Of a stretch of DNA of 64,000 nucleotides, positions 34,801 through 43,206 are shown in pieces. The stretch is from Clostridiales bacterium (lineage in GTDB: Bacteria > Bacillota > Clostridia > Lachnospirales > Bianqueaceae): NCBI GenBank assembly GCA_024689505.1, contig JAILDJ010000271.1, positions 1 through 64,000 of the forward strand, given 5' to 3'. The position numbers and the translations under genes were made by a program. Under the pieces are notes generated by a model that was not told where the DNA came from, made no database searches, and saw nothing but the letters and a program-made list of their open reading frames with translations. How positions within the stretch are numbered: the first letter of the stretch is position 1; each line of letters starts with the position of its first letter.

Positions 34801-36503
34801 ACGCCGATGGGTATCTGGTCGGATCCCGAGGATCTGTCGGCTCTTCCTTCGCGGCGACGATGGCCGGTATCACGGAAGTCAACCCGCTGCCGCCGCACTA
34901 TTACTGCAAGAAGTGTCAGTATAATGAATTCGACTCTCCGGAGATCCGTGCGGCTGCCGGTCTGTCCGGCTTCGACCTGCCTGACAAAGTATGCCCGGTA
35001 TGCGGAGAGATGCTCGTCAAGCAAGGGCAGGAGATCCCATTCGAAACCTTCCTGGGCTTCGATGGGGACAAGGAACCGGATATCGACCTGAATTTCTCCG
35101 GTGAGTACCAGCCCCACGCATGGGCGTATACCGAAGAACTGTTCGGAAAAGGGCAGGTCTTCCGCGCCGGAACGATGGGTACGCTTGCGGAGAAAACAGC
35201 CTACGGCTACGTCAAGAAATATATGACGGACCACCATCTGACGGTCAACACCGCGGAGATCAACCGCCTGGTGGCAGGGTGCACCGGCGTCAAGCGCACG
35301 ACGGGACAGCACCCCGGCGGCCAGATGATCGTACCGAAAGGCTATAGTATCTATCAGTTCAGTCCCGTGCAGCACCCGGCCAATGATATGACGACCGACA
35401 TCGTCACGACCCACTTTGATTATCATCAGATCAAAGGCCGTCTTTTGAAGATGGATATTCTGGGCCATGACGATCCTACGATGATCCGTATGCTTGAGGA
35501 TCTGACAGGACTGCCCGCGACGGAGATCCCATTGGACAATAAAGAGGTCATGTCGTTGTTCCTGGGTACGGAGGCGCTGGGTGTGACACCGGAGGAGATC
35601 AACTCTCCGGTCGGTACGTTCGGTATCCCGGAGTTCGGTACGCAATTCGTCCGGCAGATGCTGGTCGATACCAAGCCGAAAGCGTTTTCGGACCTGGTCC
35701 GCATTTCCGGTCTGTCCCATGGTACCGACGTCTGGAACAACAATGCCAAGGATTTGATCGATCAAGGCATCGTCGGTATTTCCGAATGCATTTGTACGCG
35801 TGACGATATCATGACGTATCTGATCCACAAAAACATGGACAGTCTGGAATCGTTCAAGATCATGGAGTCCGTGCGTAAGGGCAAAGGCCTGACGCCCCAA
35901 TGGGAAGAAGACATGCGGGCACATGACGTGCCGGAATGGTACATCGGTTCCTGTAAGAAGATCAAGTACATGTTCCCGAAAGCACATGCGGCCGCGTACG
36001 TTACGATGAGTCTGCGTGTGGCTTACTACAAGGTCTTCTATAAAGAAGCCTACTATGCAGCCTATTACACGGTCCGCGCCGATGGGTTCGATTACGACCT
36101 GATGTGCAACGGGCTGGAACGGGCCAGAGAGGCTATCCGGGAGATCGATGCCAAGGACAAGAAGGATACGACGGCCAAAGACAAAGAGATCCGCACGATC
36201 CTGGAACTGGTCGTGGAAATGTACTGCCGCGGTCTGGAATTCGTGCCCATCGACTTGTATAAGTCCGACAGTACGCATTTCATCATCACGGAGGACAAGA
36301 AGCTCCTGCCGCCGTTCAATTCCATTTCGGGCATGGGCCTCACGGCCGCGGAGAGCATCGTGGAAGCTCGGAAAGACGGGGAATTCACGACGATCGAGGA
36401 TCTTCTGGCGCGTACCAAAGTCAGCCGTACGATCGTAGATCTCATGAAACAGCACGGCTTCCTGGACGGTCTGCCGGAAACAGACCAGATGAGTTTGTTC
36501 TGA
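31806..36503 (+). CDS. polC: DNA polymerase III alpha subunit, Gram-positive PolC type, with two OB-folds
   Basis: A 1565-residue replicative polymerase with proofreading, longer than usual (about 1430-1450). Domain order: N-terminal region (1-240); a first OB-fold (about 242-323, starting GVILRGILRSTST); a second OB-fold (about 363-445, starting GTVIIHGDIITSEE); a PHP domain from about 465 (ELHAHTQIS), split by a DEDD exonuclease (FDIETTG near 546); then the polymerase core. A four-cysteine zinc site (YCKKCQY and VCPVCGEM) lies near 1035-1070. The catalytic aspartates follow in GDKEPDIDLNFSGEYQ near 1086. One OB-fold is normal; the extra copy accounts for the added length. The ATG at 31806 has GGAGG upstream. 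Confidence 0.98.
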   Translation: MEGVQRTLFDVFPGAFDGRDCEELLDGATVDRVTISKEQMTVSVHMSVRQLMPPALEEDIRESLDAYLRQRMHIDIHIHYPTVDLEEGFEEYRSHIQEHIAEESPILGRFLEDSAWERDGDVIHIRIPESAESLIKEKKAEKLLEEQIEEETGRHMAVRFISCALTQEERAAAAEKAVDKEASMIRRGMMRVQQEEAETAQDEEVDLPWEDPVETGTDQVLLGKPIQGPEKPLSFCDHEAKGVILRGILRSTSTHEIKGGKIILTMTLTDYERSVTAKAFIAQDVFQKTIESRLKSGQTIAVKGAVKEDSFLHDWVLMANHITICAEELAVDPAVKEAAEQMIIGTPFSGAVRPIRNIENTTGTVIIHGDIITSEEKELRSGAVMMRVDLTDYTGSIPVKMMLDADTYKAKKGCFKKGKQLRVQGEIQEDEFAHEKMLTATAALPENGQIRVLREDHAEEKRVELHAHTQISEMDAVDSPTALVKQAIAWGHPAVAITDHGVVQGFPDAMTAAGDKIKVLYGVEAYLVDDLMEAVIDGQGQDFSDTFTVFDIETTGIHKESDHIIEIGAVRVENGLITDRFSRFINPGIPIPEQITELTSITDADVQDADPIEIVLRDFLAWVGDSVLVAHNAMFDTGFVKIWAERIGMGAVPNTIMDTLVLARGMYTLRRYTLDSVAKHLEVSLEHHHRAVDDAEATAEIFLHMIAELQEQGLTRLDGINTYIHDHTDIKRLRSHHAVILVQSQAGMRNLYELISLSHLNYYYRQPRIPKSEFLRLREGLLIGSACEAGELFRAVLEQESPEVIERLVNFYDYLEIQPIGNNAFLVREGTVPDEEGLRDLNRKIVALGEQYGKPVAATCDVHFLEPEDEVYRRILMFGKGFEDADQQAPLYFRTTEEMLEEFSYLGPEKAREVVIETPRKIADSIDWVKPIPDGTYTPEIPNAIEELQEISYKKAKSMYGDPLPKVVEDRLDRELTSIIKNGFASLYIFAQRLVWKSNADGYLVGSRGSVGSSFAATMAGITEVNPLPPHYYCKKCQYNEFDSPEIRAAAGLSGFDLPDKVCPVCGEMLVKQGQEIPFETFLGFDGDKEPDIDLNFSGEYQPHAWAYTEELFGKGQVFRAGTMGTLAEKTAYGYVKKYMTDHHLTVNTAEINRLVAGCTGVKRTTGQHPGGQMIVPKGYSIYQFSPVQHPANDMTTDIVTTHFDYHQIKGRLLKMDILGHDDPTMIRMLEDLTGLPATEIPLDNKEVMSLFLGTEALGVTPEEINSPVGTFGIPEFGTQFVRQMLVDTKPKAFSDLVRISGLSHGTDVWNNNAKDLIDQGIVGISECICTRDDIMTYLIHKNMDSLESFKIMESVRKGKGLTPQWEEDMRAHDVPEWYIGSCKKIKYMFPKAHAAAYVTMSLRVAYYKVFYKEAYYAAYYTVRADGFDYDLMCNGLERAREAIREIDAKDKKDTTAKDKEIRTILELVVEMYCRGLEFVPIDLYKSDSTHFIITEDKKLLPPFNSISGMGLTAAESIVEARKDGEFTTIEDLLARTKVSRTIVDLMKQHGFLDGLPETDQMSLF

Positions 36504-36523
36504 GCATATATTTTCAAAGTATG

Positions 36524-36552
36524 TTCACAAATTATTCATAATTATAGAATAT
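36524..36552 (+). promoter_or_regulatory. Candidate promoter of the Gld-like ABC operon
   Basis: TTCACA (36524-36529), 17 bp spacer, GAATAT (36547-36552), in an AT-rich 96 bp gap after polC. Both boxes are imperfect. No terminator follows polC, so read-through is also possible. Confidence 0.35.
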
Positions 36553-36599
36553 ATTGTTTTAGTGCATCATGCTGACAATGTGTTAAGGAGGAGAACACC

Positions 36600-37541
36600 T
36601 TGATAGAAGTAAAAAACCTCACCAAACGATATGGCGACCATCTGGCTGTCGATAACAGCACTTTTACGGTCAATGACGGTGAGATCGTTGGTTTTCTGGG
36701 ACCGAACGGTGCCGGAAAAACTACGACTATGAATATGCTGACCGGATACTTGTCTTCTACGGAGGGCGAGATCATGATCGACGGGATCGATATCCTGGAG
36801 GATCCGGTCCATGCCAAAATGAAGATCGGATACCTGCCGGAAGTCCCGCCTTTGTATCCGGAAATGACGGTGAACGAGTATCTGCAGTTTGCCTGCGCTC
36901 TTAAAAAAGTACCGGCGAGAGACCGCAAAGAGCATGTGGAGAAGCTGCTGAAGGAATGCCGCATCAAGGACATGCAGAACCGCCTCATCACCAATCTTTC
37001 CAAGGGTTACAAGCAGCGTGTCGGACTGGCGGCCGCCCTGGCGGGCGATCCGGATGTCCTGATCCTGGACGAGCCTACGGCCGGCCTGGATCCCAAACAG
37101 ATCACCGAGTTCCGTGATCTCATCCGTTCGCTGAGCAAGAACCATACCATCATCATCAGCTCTCATATCATGCAGGAGATCCAGGCGGTGTGCGATAAGG
37201 TCATCATCATCAATCATGGCCGCATCATCGCGATCGACACGCCGGAAGCACTGTCTCAGCGGATCATGCGCAACAACAAACTGGAACTGCGCATCAAAGG
37301 CCCGCGCGCGGAGATCGTCAGCGGCCTGAAAGAGATCCCGGGCATCACCGGTGTGGATATCACGCGCATCCGTGAGGAAGGTTCGATCGATATCCAGGTC
37401 GAGACCGAGGACGAGGCCGATGTGCGCGAGCAGGTCTTTGAACTTTGCAGCAGCAATCACTTCCCGATCCTGCAGATGAACATTTCGGAAATGACGCTGG
37501 AAGACATCTTCCTGCAGATCACCGGGGAAAGAGAGGCGTAA
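36600..37541 (+). CDS. ABC transporter ATP-binding protein, GldA-like
   Basis: A 313-residue ATPase with a TTG start and a strong AAGGAGG site. Walker A is GPNGAGKTTT near residue 33, the signature is NLSKGYKQRVGL, and Walker B is VLILDEPTAGLDP. The C-terminal 80 residues form the extra domain seen in GldA/CcmA-type exporters. With the permease and the GldG-like protein encoded downstream, it forms a complex of the type first named in gliding bacteroidetes but also widespread in non-gliding Firmicutes. Substrate unknown. Confidence 0.93.
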   Translation: MIEVKNLTKRYGDHLAVDNSTFTVNDGEIVGFLGPNGAGKTTTMNMLTGYLSSTEGEIMIDGIDILEDPVHAKMKIGYLPEVPPLYPEMTVNEYLQFACALKKVPARDRKEHVEKLLKECRIKDMQNRLITNLSKGYKQRVGLAAALAGDPDVLILDEPTAGLDPKQITEFRDLIRSLSKNHTIIISSHIMQEIQAVCDKVIIINHGRIIAIDTPEALSQRIMRNNKLELRIKGPRAEIVSGLKEIPGITGVDITRIREEGSIDIQVETEDEADVREQVFELCSSNHFPILQMNISEMTLEDIFLQITGEREA

Positions 37542-37547
37542 AAGGAC

Positions 37548-38414
37548 ATGAAAGCAGTTTATCTCAAGGAGCTGCGCTCCTATTTCACCAGCACACTGGG
37601 CTATATCTACATCGCCATGATGCTCGTGATCTTCGGTTTTTACTTCTTCCTGTACAACCTGTACGCCGGCTATGTCGACTACTCCTATGTGCTGTCGAAC
37701 GTGACCACGCTGATCCTGTTCGCGATGCCGGTCCTGACCATGCGTCTGTTCGCGGATGAGCTCAAGAGCAAGACCGATCAGATGCTGTTTACAGCGCCTG
37801 TCAGCACCGGTCAGATCGTGGTCGGCAAGTTCCTTGCAGCCCTTACGGTCTTCACCATCACTGTCGTGCTGACCTTCCCGCAGCCGTTGACCATCGTCGG
37901 CCTGGGCGGCAATCTGCCGGTCCCGCGTGTGGTCGGTGCCTATATCGCGCTGTATCTGATGGGCATTGCCTTCATTTCCATCGGCATGTTCATCTCTGCC
38001 TGCACCAATAACCCCATCGTTGCGTTGGTCGTGTCCATAGCAGTCTTCCTGCTGATGTTCATCGCCAGAGGCATCGGCGACATGCTGCCTTCTACCATCA
38101 CGTTCGCAGTCGGTATGTGCATCGTCTGCCTGGCGGTCCTGGTCTGGTTCCTGTATCGTGCCATCAAGGACGTTTATCTGTCCGCGACGGTCGGCGTCAT
38201 CGGTCTTGGTGCCCTGGTCGCTCTGTATTTCCTGAAGCCGTCCGTTTATAATGGCCTGGTCTCGAAAACGCTGAACTGGATCAGCATCACGGCTCGTTAT
38301 GCCGACTTCTATTCCGGCATCTTTACGTTTGCCCACATTCTGTTCTATGTCTCTTTGTCCATCCTGTTCGTCTTCCTGACGGTACAGCGCATCGAGAAAA
38401 GACGTTGGAGTTAA
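37548..38414 (+). CDS. ABC-2 type permease, GldF-like
   Basis: A 288-residue membrane protein with six predicted helices. The KAVYLKELRSYFTSTLGYIY start and ADELKSKTDQMLFTAPVS segment are typical of ABC-2/GldF permeases. It begins six bases after the ATPase gene and must pair with it. No periplasmic-type binding protein is encoded, which favours export or a mechanical role over import. Confidence 0.92.
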   Translation: MKAVYLKELRSYFTSTLGYIYIAMMLVIFGFYFFLYNLYAGYVDYSYVLSNVTTLILFAMPVLTMRLFADELKSKTDQMLFTAPVSTGQIVVGKFLAALTVFTITVVLTFPQPLTIVGLGGNLPVPRVVGAYIALYLMGIAFISIGMFISACTNNPIVALVVSIAVFLLMFIARGIGDMLPSTITFAVGMCIVCLAVLVWFLYRAIKDVYLSATVGVIGLGALVALYFLKPSVYNGLVSKTLNWISITARYADFYSGIFTFAHILFYVSLSILFVFLTVQRIEKRRWS

Positions 38415-38426
38415 GGGGGACCTGTC

Positions 38427-39908
38427 ATGGCTAAACTGGATTTTAAAAACGCGGCAAGACGCAATAAGAATCTGAAATATGGCGGATACGCGGCCATCGT
38501 GACCGTGATCTGCGTTGTGATCCTGGTCGTGGTCAACCTGCTGTTCGAAAAACTGAACCTGACGATCGACCTGACCCAAGAGGAATTATATACTGTTTCT
38601 GACGAGACGATGGAGATCCTGGACGAACTGGATCAGGACGTGGATATCTATGGTTTCTATGTATCCGGTGAAGAGACCAGCACTTACAACTCCATGGTCG
38701 TCAATTTCCTGGAACGGTATGAAGCGCTGAACAAGCACCTGCATTTCGAATTGAAGGACCCGGTAGGAGATCCGGCCTTTGCCAATCAGTTCCTGAAGGG
38801 CCCGAATGAGACCATCACCAGCGGCAACGTCGTTGTTACGAACAAGGAGACGGGCCGTTATAAGATCCTTGCGCTGGCGGACATGCTGCAGTTCTCCTAT
38901 GATCAGTCTTCGAAGAACGGCTACCGTGTATCCGGATGGAACGCGGAATCGGCCATCACCGGCGCTGTGCAGTACGTCACGTCCGAGAAGACGCCGGCTT
39001 TGTATCAGTTGGTCGGACATGGGGAAACGACGCTGGATGATCGTGTGACGGGATATCTGAATACCTCCAACTTCGACGTGTATTCTCTGAACATGGTATC
39101 CGGTGACGAGATCAGCCCGGAAAACTATAACACGATCCTCATCAACAATCCTAAGACCGACATCACCGATATGGAATATGATACACTCCTGGATTACATG
39201 GAGCATGGCGGACGTCTGATCTTCATGTTCGAGTACAATCTGCCGGAAATGAAGAATTTCGACCGTCTGCTGGCGCGCTTCGGTATGTCTGTCGACCGCA
39301 GCGGTTTCATCATTGAGACCGACGATGCGCATTACTATTCTTATCCGCAGCTGATCATCCCGAATATGCAGACAGAAGACGATATGACGGAGATCATCCA
39401 GAACCTGCAGAGCAATACGCAGCTGCTGCTCCTGGCGCCTGCTTCCATCAAGGAAAGCGCGGACCGCAACCGTCTGACCAAGCTCACCACACTGCTGTAT
39501 ACATCTGAAGGTGCACTGATCAAGGCAGAAGGCAATTCCATGCTCGCTTATGAAGAGGGAGATGAGAAGGGCCCGTTCAACCTGATCATGATGGCGGTCG
39601 AGCAGGAACAGCTCGGCAACAACGTTGCTACAGCGGAACTCTGTGTGATCGGTTCCTCTTCCTTCATCGACTATGAAGCGGCCTCCGGTCTGGTGACCAA
39701 CGGCAACTATCAGCTGTTCCTGAACATCTGCAGCTACATGCAGGATCAGGTATCGACGCTGTACATCCCTCCGAAGGAATTCTCCAGTGAAAACCTGCTC
39801 AATACCATGCGTGTCGCGATCACCGGCGGTATCATCTTCGTCGTAGTGATCCCGCTGATCATCATCGGCATCGGCGTCTTCATCTGGATGCGGAGGAAGA
39901 AACTATGA
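38427..39908 (+). CDS. GldG-like ABC auxiliary protein
   Basis: A 493-residue protein with one helix near residues 24-45, a long extracellular GldG-type domain, and a second helix at the C-terminus (about 466-487). The domain start LTIDLTQEELYTVSDETMEIL is typical of the ABC_transp_aux/GldG family. The fold is related to ThuA-like glutamine-amidotransferase folds. Its stop overlaps the next start by four bases. Exact role unknown; it is assumed to be part of the ABC complex. Confidence 0.88.
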   Translation: MAKLDFKNAARRNKNLKYGGYAAIVTVICVVILVVVNLLFEKLNLTIDLTQEELYTVSDETMEILDELDQDVDIYGFYVSGEETSTYNSMVVNFLERYEALNKHLHFELKDPVGDPAFANQFLKGPNETITSGNVVVTNKETGRYKILALADMLQFSYDQSSKNGYRVSGWNAESAITGAVQYVTSEKTPALYQLVGHGETTLDDRVTGYLNTSNFDVYSLNMVSGDEISPENYNTILINNPKTDITDMEYDTLLDYMEHGGRLIFMFEYNLPEMKNFDRLLARFGMSVDRSGFIIETDDAHYYSYPQLIIPNMQTEDDMTEIIQNLQSNTQLLLLAPASIKESADRNRLTKLTTLLYTSEGALIKAEGNSMLAYEEGDEKGPFNLIMMAVEQEQLGNNVATAELCVIGSSSFIDYEAASGLVTNGNYQLFLNICSYMQDQVSTLYIPPKEFSSENLLNTMRVAITGGIIFVVVIPLIIIGIGVFIWMRRKKL

Positions 39909-41530
39909 AGCGCAGTAAGAAACTGATCCTTCTCTGTGTTGCTTTGGTCCTGGTGATCGTGAGTTATACGGTCATCTCCTATATCCAGAAGAACAAACCC
40001 GTCGAGGAGAGCAAAGACGGGCAGGAGGTCGAATCGGATTCTTCCTATCAGGGATACGGCCATGTGCTGGATTTTACCGTAGACGACGTGCAGTCGGTCC
40101 ACATCAAGAACGCGCTGGACGATTTCACGATCAATTATACGGAAGAAAAAGAGAACGATCCTGATTTCCACTGGACGATCGAGGGACATGAGGAATGGAC
40201 GCTGGATCATACTAGTGTCAATAATACGCTCGAACTCACCACGTCGCTGTTCGCCAATCGTATGGCGGATCCGGACGCGGTGGCCAATGAGCGCAATCTG
40301 GAGGACTTTGGTCTGGCCGAGCCTATCTCCACCATTTCTGCAACCTTCAAAGATGGCACCAGTGAGACGATCTACGTGGGCAACCGGACGGCGGACGGTC
40401 AGTATTACTATGGCATGGTCGAAGGGGACAATGCGATCTATACATTGGGCCGCAACGCGGGCAATACCGCCACCTTCACCACCAGGAACCTGCGGTTCAT
40501 CAATTCGTTGGATATCCATAAAGAAGCCAGTGAGATCTATTATCTGCTGATCGAGAACGCGGATGGACGCAACACCGAACTTACTTATGCCGGCATCAAC
40601 GACAAAGGTGATACCCTCGAATACTATAACGCCGGCGTCATGAAGATGTCTTACGGTGAGAACTTCGCATATGACAAGCAGTTCTTCGTCACAGGCAACC
40701 TGGCAGATATCTTCCAGGCCATGCCGGATACGATCTTGCCGGAAGAGCAGATCGAGGATCATGCCACGGATCTGGATAAGTACGGCCTTGGTGAGAAACC
40801 GGTCCATCATGTCGTCCTGACGTTCCGTACAGAAGTTACGGAAACAGAAATGAGCGAATTCATGGATGCCATCGATGCCGGTTACGACACCACGCTTACG
40901 AAAGACGACTTCATCCTGGACGAAGAGACGGGCATGCACTACCTGTATACGACCAATGAGTACACCTTCGGAAACGAGTATACGAATGAAGAAGGCAAGC
41001 AGATGGTATACTTCCGTTTCGCTAAGTCCGACGATGTCCTGGGCGTGCCGAAGAGTGAGGTCGACAAGTTCGAATTCGACCCGTACATGTACGTGCAGCG
41101 TGTCCTGTATATGAACAACATCGACAATGTGGAGTCCATGAAGTTCACGATCCAGGGTCAGACCTATGATCTGGAATTCAAGCGCGGTGAAGCAACCGTC
41201 GATGAGGATGGTAACAAAGTGCAGGATCAGGTCTTCAAGATCAATGGTCAGTTGATCGAAGAAAAGGCCTTCCGCGGATTGTATACGACTTTGATCGGCA
41301 TCATGTCCGACTATGAGATCTATGGAGAAGATCCTGAGATCGATGAGAACGATACCCTGAAGATCGAATATGTCTTCCTGGATGGAAGTACGCATGAGAT
41401 CACTTACTATCGTGCCGGAGAATTCTATTATGTGACCAAAGTCGGTGACAAGACGTGGTTCGCCTGCGCCTATACGCAGTTCCAGGATATCCTGGACCAG
41501 CTTGACGTCTGCTTGAACGGCGGCGAGTAA
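39905..41530 (+). CDS. DUF4340 membrane-anchored protein of the Gld-like operon
   Basis: A 541-residue protein with an N-terminal signal anchor (about residues 5-25) and a large, acidic, beta-rich extracellular part. The repeated pattern of DFGLAEPISTISATFKDG and YVGNRTADGQYYYGM is the DUF4340 hallmark. DUF4340 genes regularly accompany GldG-like genes, and here the pair overlaps by four bases. The protein presumably completes the ABC-linked surface complex. Last gene of the operon; a terminator follows. Confidence 0.85.
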   Translation: MKRSKKLILLCVALVLVIVSYTVISYIQKNKPVEESKDGQEVESDSSYQGYGHVLDFTVDDVQSVHIKNALDDFTINYTEEKENDPDFHWTIEGHEEWTLDHTSVNNTLELTTSLFANRMADPDAVANERNLEDFGLAEPISTISATFKDGTSETIYVGNRTADGQYYYGMVEGDNAIYTLGRNAGNTATFTTRNLRFINSLDIHKEASEIYYLLIENADGRNTELTYAGINDKGDTLEYYNAGVMKMSYGENFAYDKQFFVTGNLADIFQAMPDTILPEEQIEDHATDLDKYGLGEKPVHHVVLTFRTEVTETEMSEFMDAIDAGYDTTLTKDDFILDEETGMHYLYTTNEYTFGNEYTNEEGKQMVYFRFAKSDDVLGVPKSEVDKFEFDPYMYVQRVLYMNNIDNVESMKFTIQGQTYDLEFKRGEATVDEDGNKVQDQVFKINGQLIEEKAFRGLYTTLIGIMSDYEIYGEDPEIDENDTLKIEYVFLDGSTHEITYYRAGEFYYVTKVGDKTWFACAYTQFQDILDQLDVCLNGGE

Positions 41531-41544
41531 GCCAAAAAGCATAT

Positions 41545-41588
41545 GCGCTTCCTGAAAGCTCTTTTCGGGCGGAGGGAAGCGCTTTTTT
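41545..41588 (+). terminator. Terminator of the Gld-like operon
   Basis: GCGCTTCC (41545-41552) pairs with GGAAGCGC (41575-41582); a second nested stem lies inside and six Ts follow. Confidence 0.88.
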
Positions 41589-41637
41589 CTTTGATCGCGC
41601 AGAGAGAAAAGAACCGGCCGCGACAGTAGAAAAAACG

Positions 41638-41666
41638 TTGACGATACATGCAAAATGTGATATATT
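41638..41666 (+). promoter_or_regulatory. Promoter of the HTH-ACT / hom / lysC operon
   Basis: TTGACG (41638-41643), 17 bp spacer, TATATT (41661-41666). The start codon is 80 bp downstream, leaving a leader with an 8 bp hairpin ACACATGT/ACATGTGT (41680-41687 with 41717-41724). Confidence 0.75.
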
Positions 41667-41749
41667 ATATGACGCATGTACACATGTCGGCTGGGAGTGG
41701 ACAGTTCCGGAGCTGAACATGTGTTAAATTTTGAAGGAGAATCACATGT
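41646..41749 (+). promoter_or_regulatory. Array of RCATGY hexamers, candidate operator
   Basis: Five RCATGY hexamers lie in 104 bp: ACATGC at 41646 (inside the promoter spacer), GCATGT at 41674, and ACATGT at 41682, 41717 and 41744, the last covering the start codon. About 0.1 would be expected by chance at even base use. The two sites at 41682 and 41717 are also the arms of a leader hairpin. A binding site for the HTH-ACT product is a reasonable guess, not shown. Confidence 0.45.
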
Positions 41750-42189
41750 CTTATCAGGTCGAGTATTTCATTGTAGACCGCAGAGCATTGCCCGACGTCT
41801 ACGTCAAGGTTGTGGAAGCGAAAAGGATGCTTGCAACGGGCGAAGCAGCAAGTGTTCAGGAGGCGGCCAAGCTTCTGAATATCAGCCGCAGTTCGTTCTA
41901 TAAATACAAAGACATGATCGAACCGTTCACGGACACTACGAGCAAGAAGATCGTCACATTGTCTTGTACATTGGAAGATGAACCCGGTGTGCTGTCGCAG
42001 CTGCTGACCGTCGTGGGAGAGGGACGGGCCAACATCCTGACCATTCATCAATCGATCCCTATCAATGGTCTTGCGGATATTTCTCTCAGCATCGAGCTGA
42101 AAGAGGATTCTGTCTGCCTGGGAGATCTGGTCGAAGCGATGCGGCAGGTGAACGGCATCCATGAGATCAAAATCGTCGCACGTGAATAA
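41746..42189 (+). CDS. UPF0735 (PheB-like) HTH-ACT domain protein
   Basis: A 147-residue protein. The N-terminal half contains a helix-turn-helix-like segment (QEAAKLLNISRSSFYKYKD, about residues 39-57). The C-terminal half is an ACT domain (about 70-145, with EDEPGVLSQLLTVVGEGRAN), which usually binds an amino acid. GAAGGAGA lies five bases before the ATG at 41746. It is first in an operon with homoserine dehydrogenase and aspartate kinase, so an amino-acid-sensing regulator of that branch is likely (inference). The family is also called PheB and lacks a settled function. Confidence 0.9.
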   Translation: MSYQVEYFIVDRRALPDVYVKVVEAKRMLATGEAASVQEAAKLLNISRSSFYKYKDMIEPFTDTTSKKIVTLSCTLEDEPGVLSQLLTVVGEGRANILTIHQSIPINGLADISLSIELKEDSVCLGDLVEAMRQVNGIHEIKIVARE

Positions 42190-42205
42190 AGGAGAGAAAC
42201 CATTC

Positions 42206-43192
42206 ATGAAAGCTGCCATCCTCGGATTCGGTACCGTCGGGTCAGGCGTCTGGAAAGTCCTGACGGAGAATCAGGATCAAATACAACGATATCTGGGAGA
42301 ACCGGTCGAGACGGCCTATGTGCTGGATCTGCGGACCTTTGGGGACCATCCTGTCAGCCGTGTGCTGACAAGAGAGATCGATGACATCGTGAACGATCCT
42401 CAGGTCGACGCCGTCATAGAATGTATGGGCGGGCTGCATCCGGCGTATGAGTTCGTACATAAAGCGCTGTCTGCGGGCAAGTGTGTGGCTACGTCCAATA
42501 AAGCGCTCGTCGCAGCGTACGGTGCGGAGCTCATGAGGACCGCTGCCGACCATCAGACCGACTTTTTCTTTGAAGCCAGTGTGTGCGGCGGGATCCCGGT
42601 CCTTCGGACCATCCGGCACAGCCTGGCACAGGAGAAGATCCTTTCTGTAGAAGGTGTCTTCAACGGGACGACCAATTATATCCTGTCCCGCATGGAGCAG
42701 GGGCTGAGTTATGACGCTGCGCTTGCGGAAGCCCAGGTCAAAGGATACGCCGAGCGCGACCCGGAGGCCGACGTGGAAGGGATCGATTCATGCCGGAAAC
42801 TGGCGATCATCGCTTCCATGATCAGTGGGCATACAGTGCATTATGAAGATATCCCCACGGTGGGGATCAGCCATGTTACGGCTGCGCAGATCGACGCTGC
42901 CAAAGCAGAGGGAAAGAAGATCCGCTTGATCGCCCGGGTCACCATTTGCGGCCATGAGGTGGACGCGAAAGTTGGACCGGAAGCGGTCGCCCAGGATCAT
43001 CCGTTGGCGCAGGTCAAGGACGTGTATAATGCGGTCCTGATCCATGGCAATATGGTAGGCGACATTTTACTGCAGGGGCAAGGCGCCGGCAGCGAGGCGA
43101 CTGCAAGCGCGGTCGTATCCGACGTTCTGGTCGCGTTGAACGACCGAAAAAGAAAGATCTTTGAACCGGTCTGTTGGACCGATCAAGTGTAA
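42206..43192 (+). CDS. hom: Homoserine dehydrogenase, short form without ACT domain
   Basis: A 328-residue enzyme reducing aspartate semialdehyde to homoserine with NAD(P)H. It has AILGFGTVGSGVWK at the start, NKALVAAYG near 108, GGIPVLRTIRHS near 132 and GTTNYILSRM near 157. The usual C-terminal ACT regulatory domain is absent, so feedback must come from elsewhere, perhaps the ACT protein encoded next door. GGAGAG fixes the ATG at 42206. lysC follows after 14 bases. Confidence 0.96.
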   Translation: MKAAILGFGTVGSGVWKVLTENQDQIQRYLGEPVETAYVLDLRTFGDHPVSRVLTREIDDIVNDPQVDAVIECMGGLHPAYEFVHKALSAGKCVATSNKALVAAYGAELMRTAADHQTDFFFEASVCGGIPVLRTIRHSLAQEKILSVEGVFNGTTNYILSRMEQGLSYDAALAEAQVKGYAERDPEADVEGIDSCRKLAIIASMISGHTVHYEDIPTVGISHVTAAQIDAAKAEGKKIRLIARVTICGHEVDAKVGPEAVAQDHPLAQVKDVYNAVLIHGNMVGDILLQGQGAGSEATASAVVSDVLVALNDRKRKIFEPVCWTDQV

Positions 43193-43206
43193 AGGAGCAT
43201 AGCAAG

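Noticed and set aside
31791-36455. A 1554-codon open frame on the minus strand across polC
   Set aside because: It is in exact codon register with polC, so minus-strand stops would need TTA, CTA or TCA codons in polC, which this gene avoids. The translated product is low-complexity His/Arg/Asp-rich with no family resemblance, while polC is fully recognisable on plus.
36567-38579. A 670-codon minus-strand open frame across the ABC ATPase and permease genes
   Set aside because: Same cause: codon bias of the plus-strand genes. It crosses two real gene boundaries and has no recognisable domains.
39746-41683. A 645-codon minus-strand open frame across the DUF4340 gene
   Set aside because: Mirror of a real plus-strand gene, no Shine-Dalgarno or family signature.
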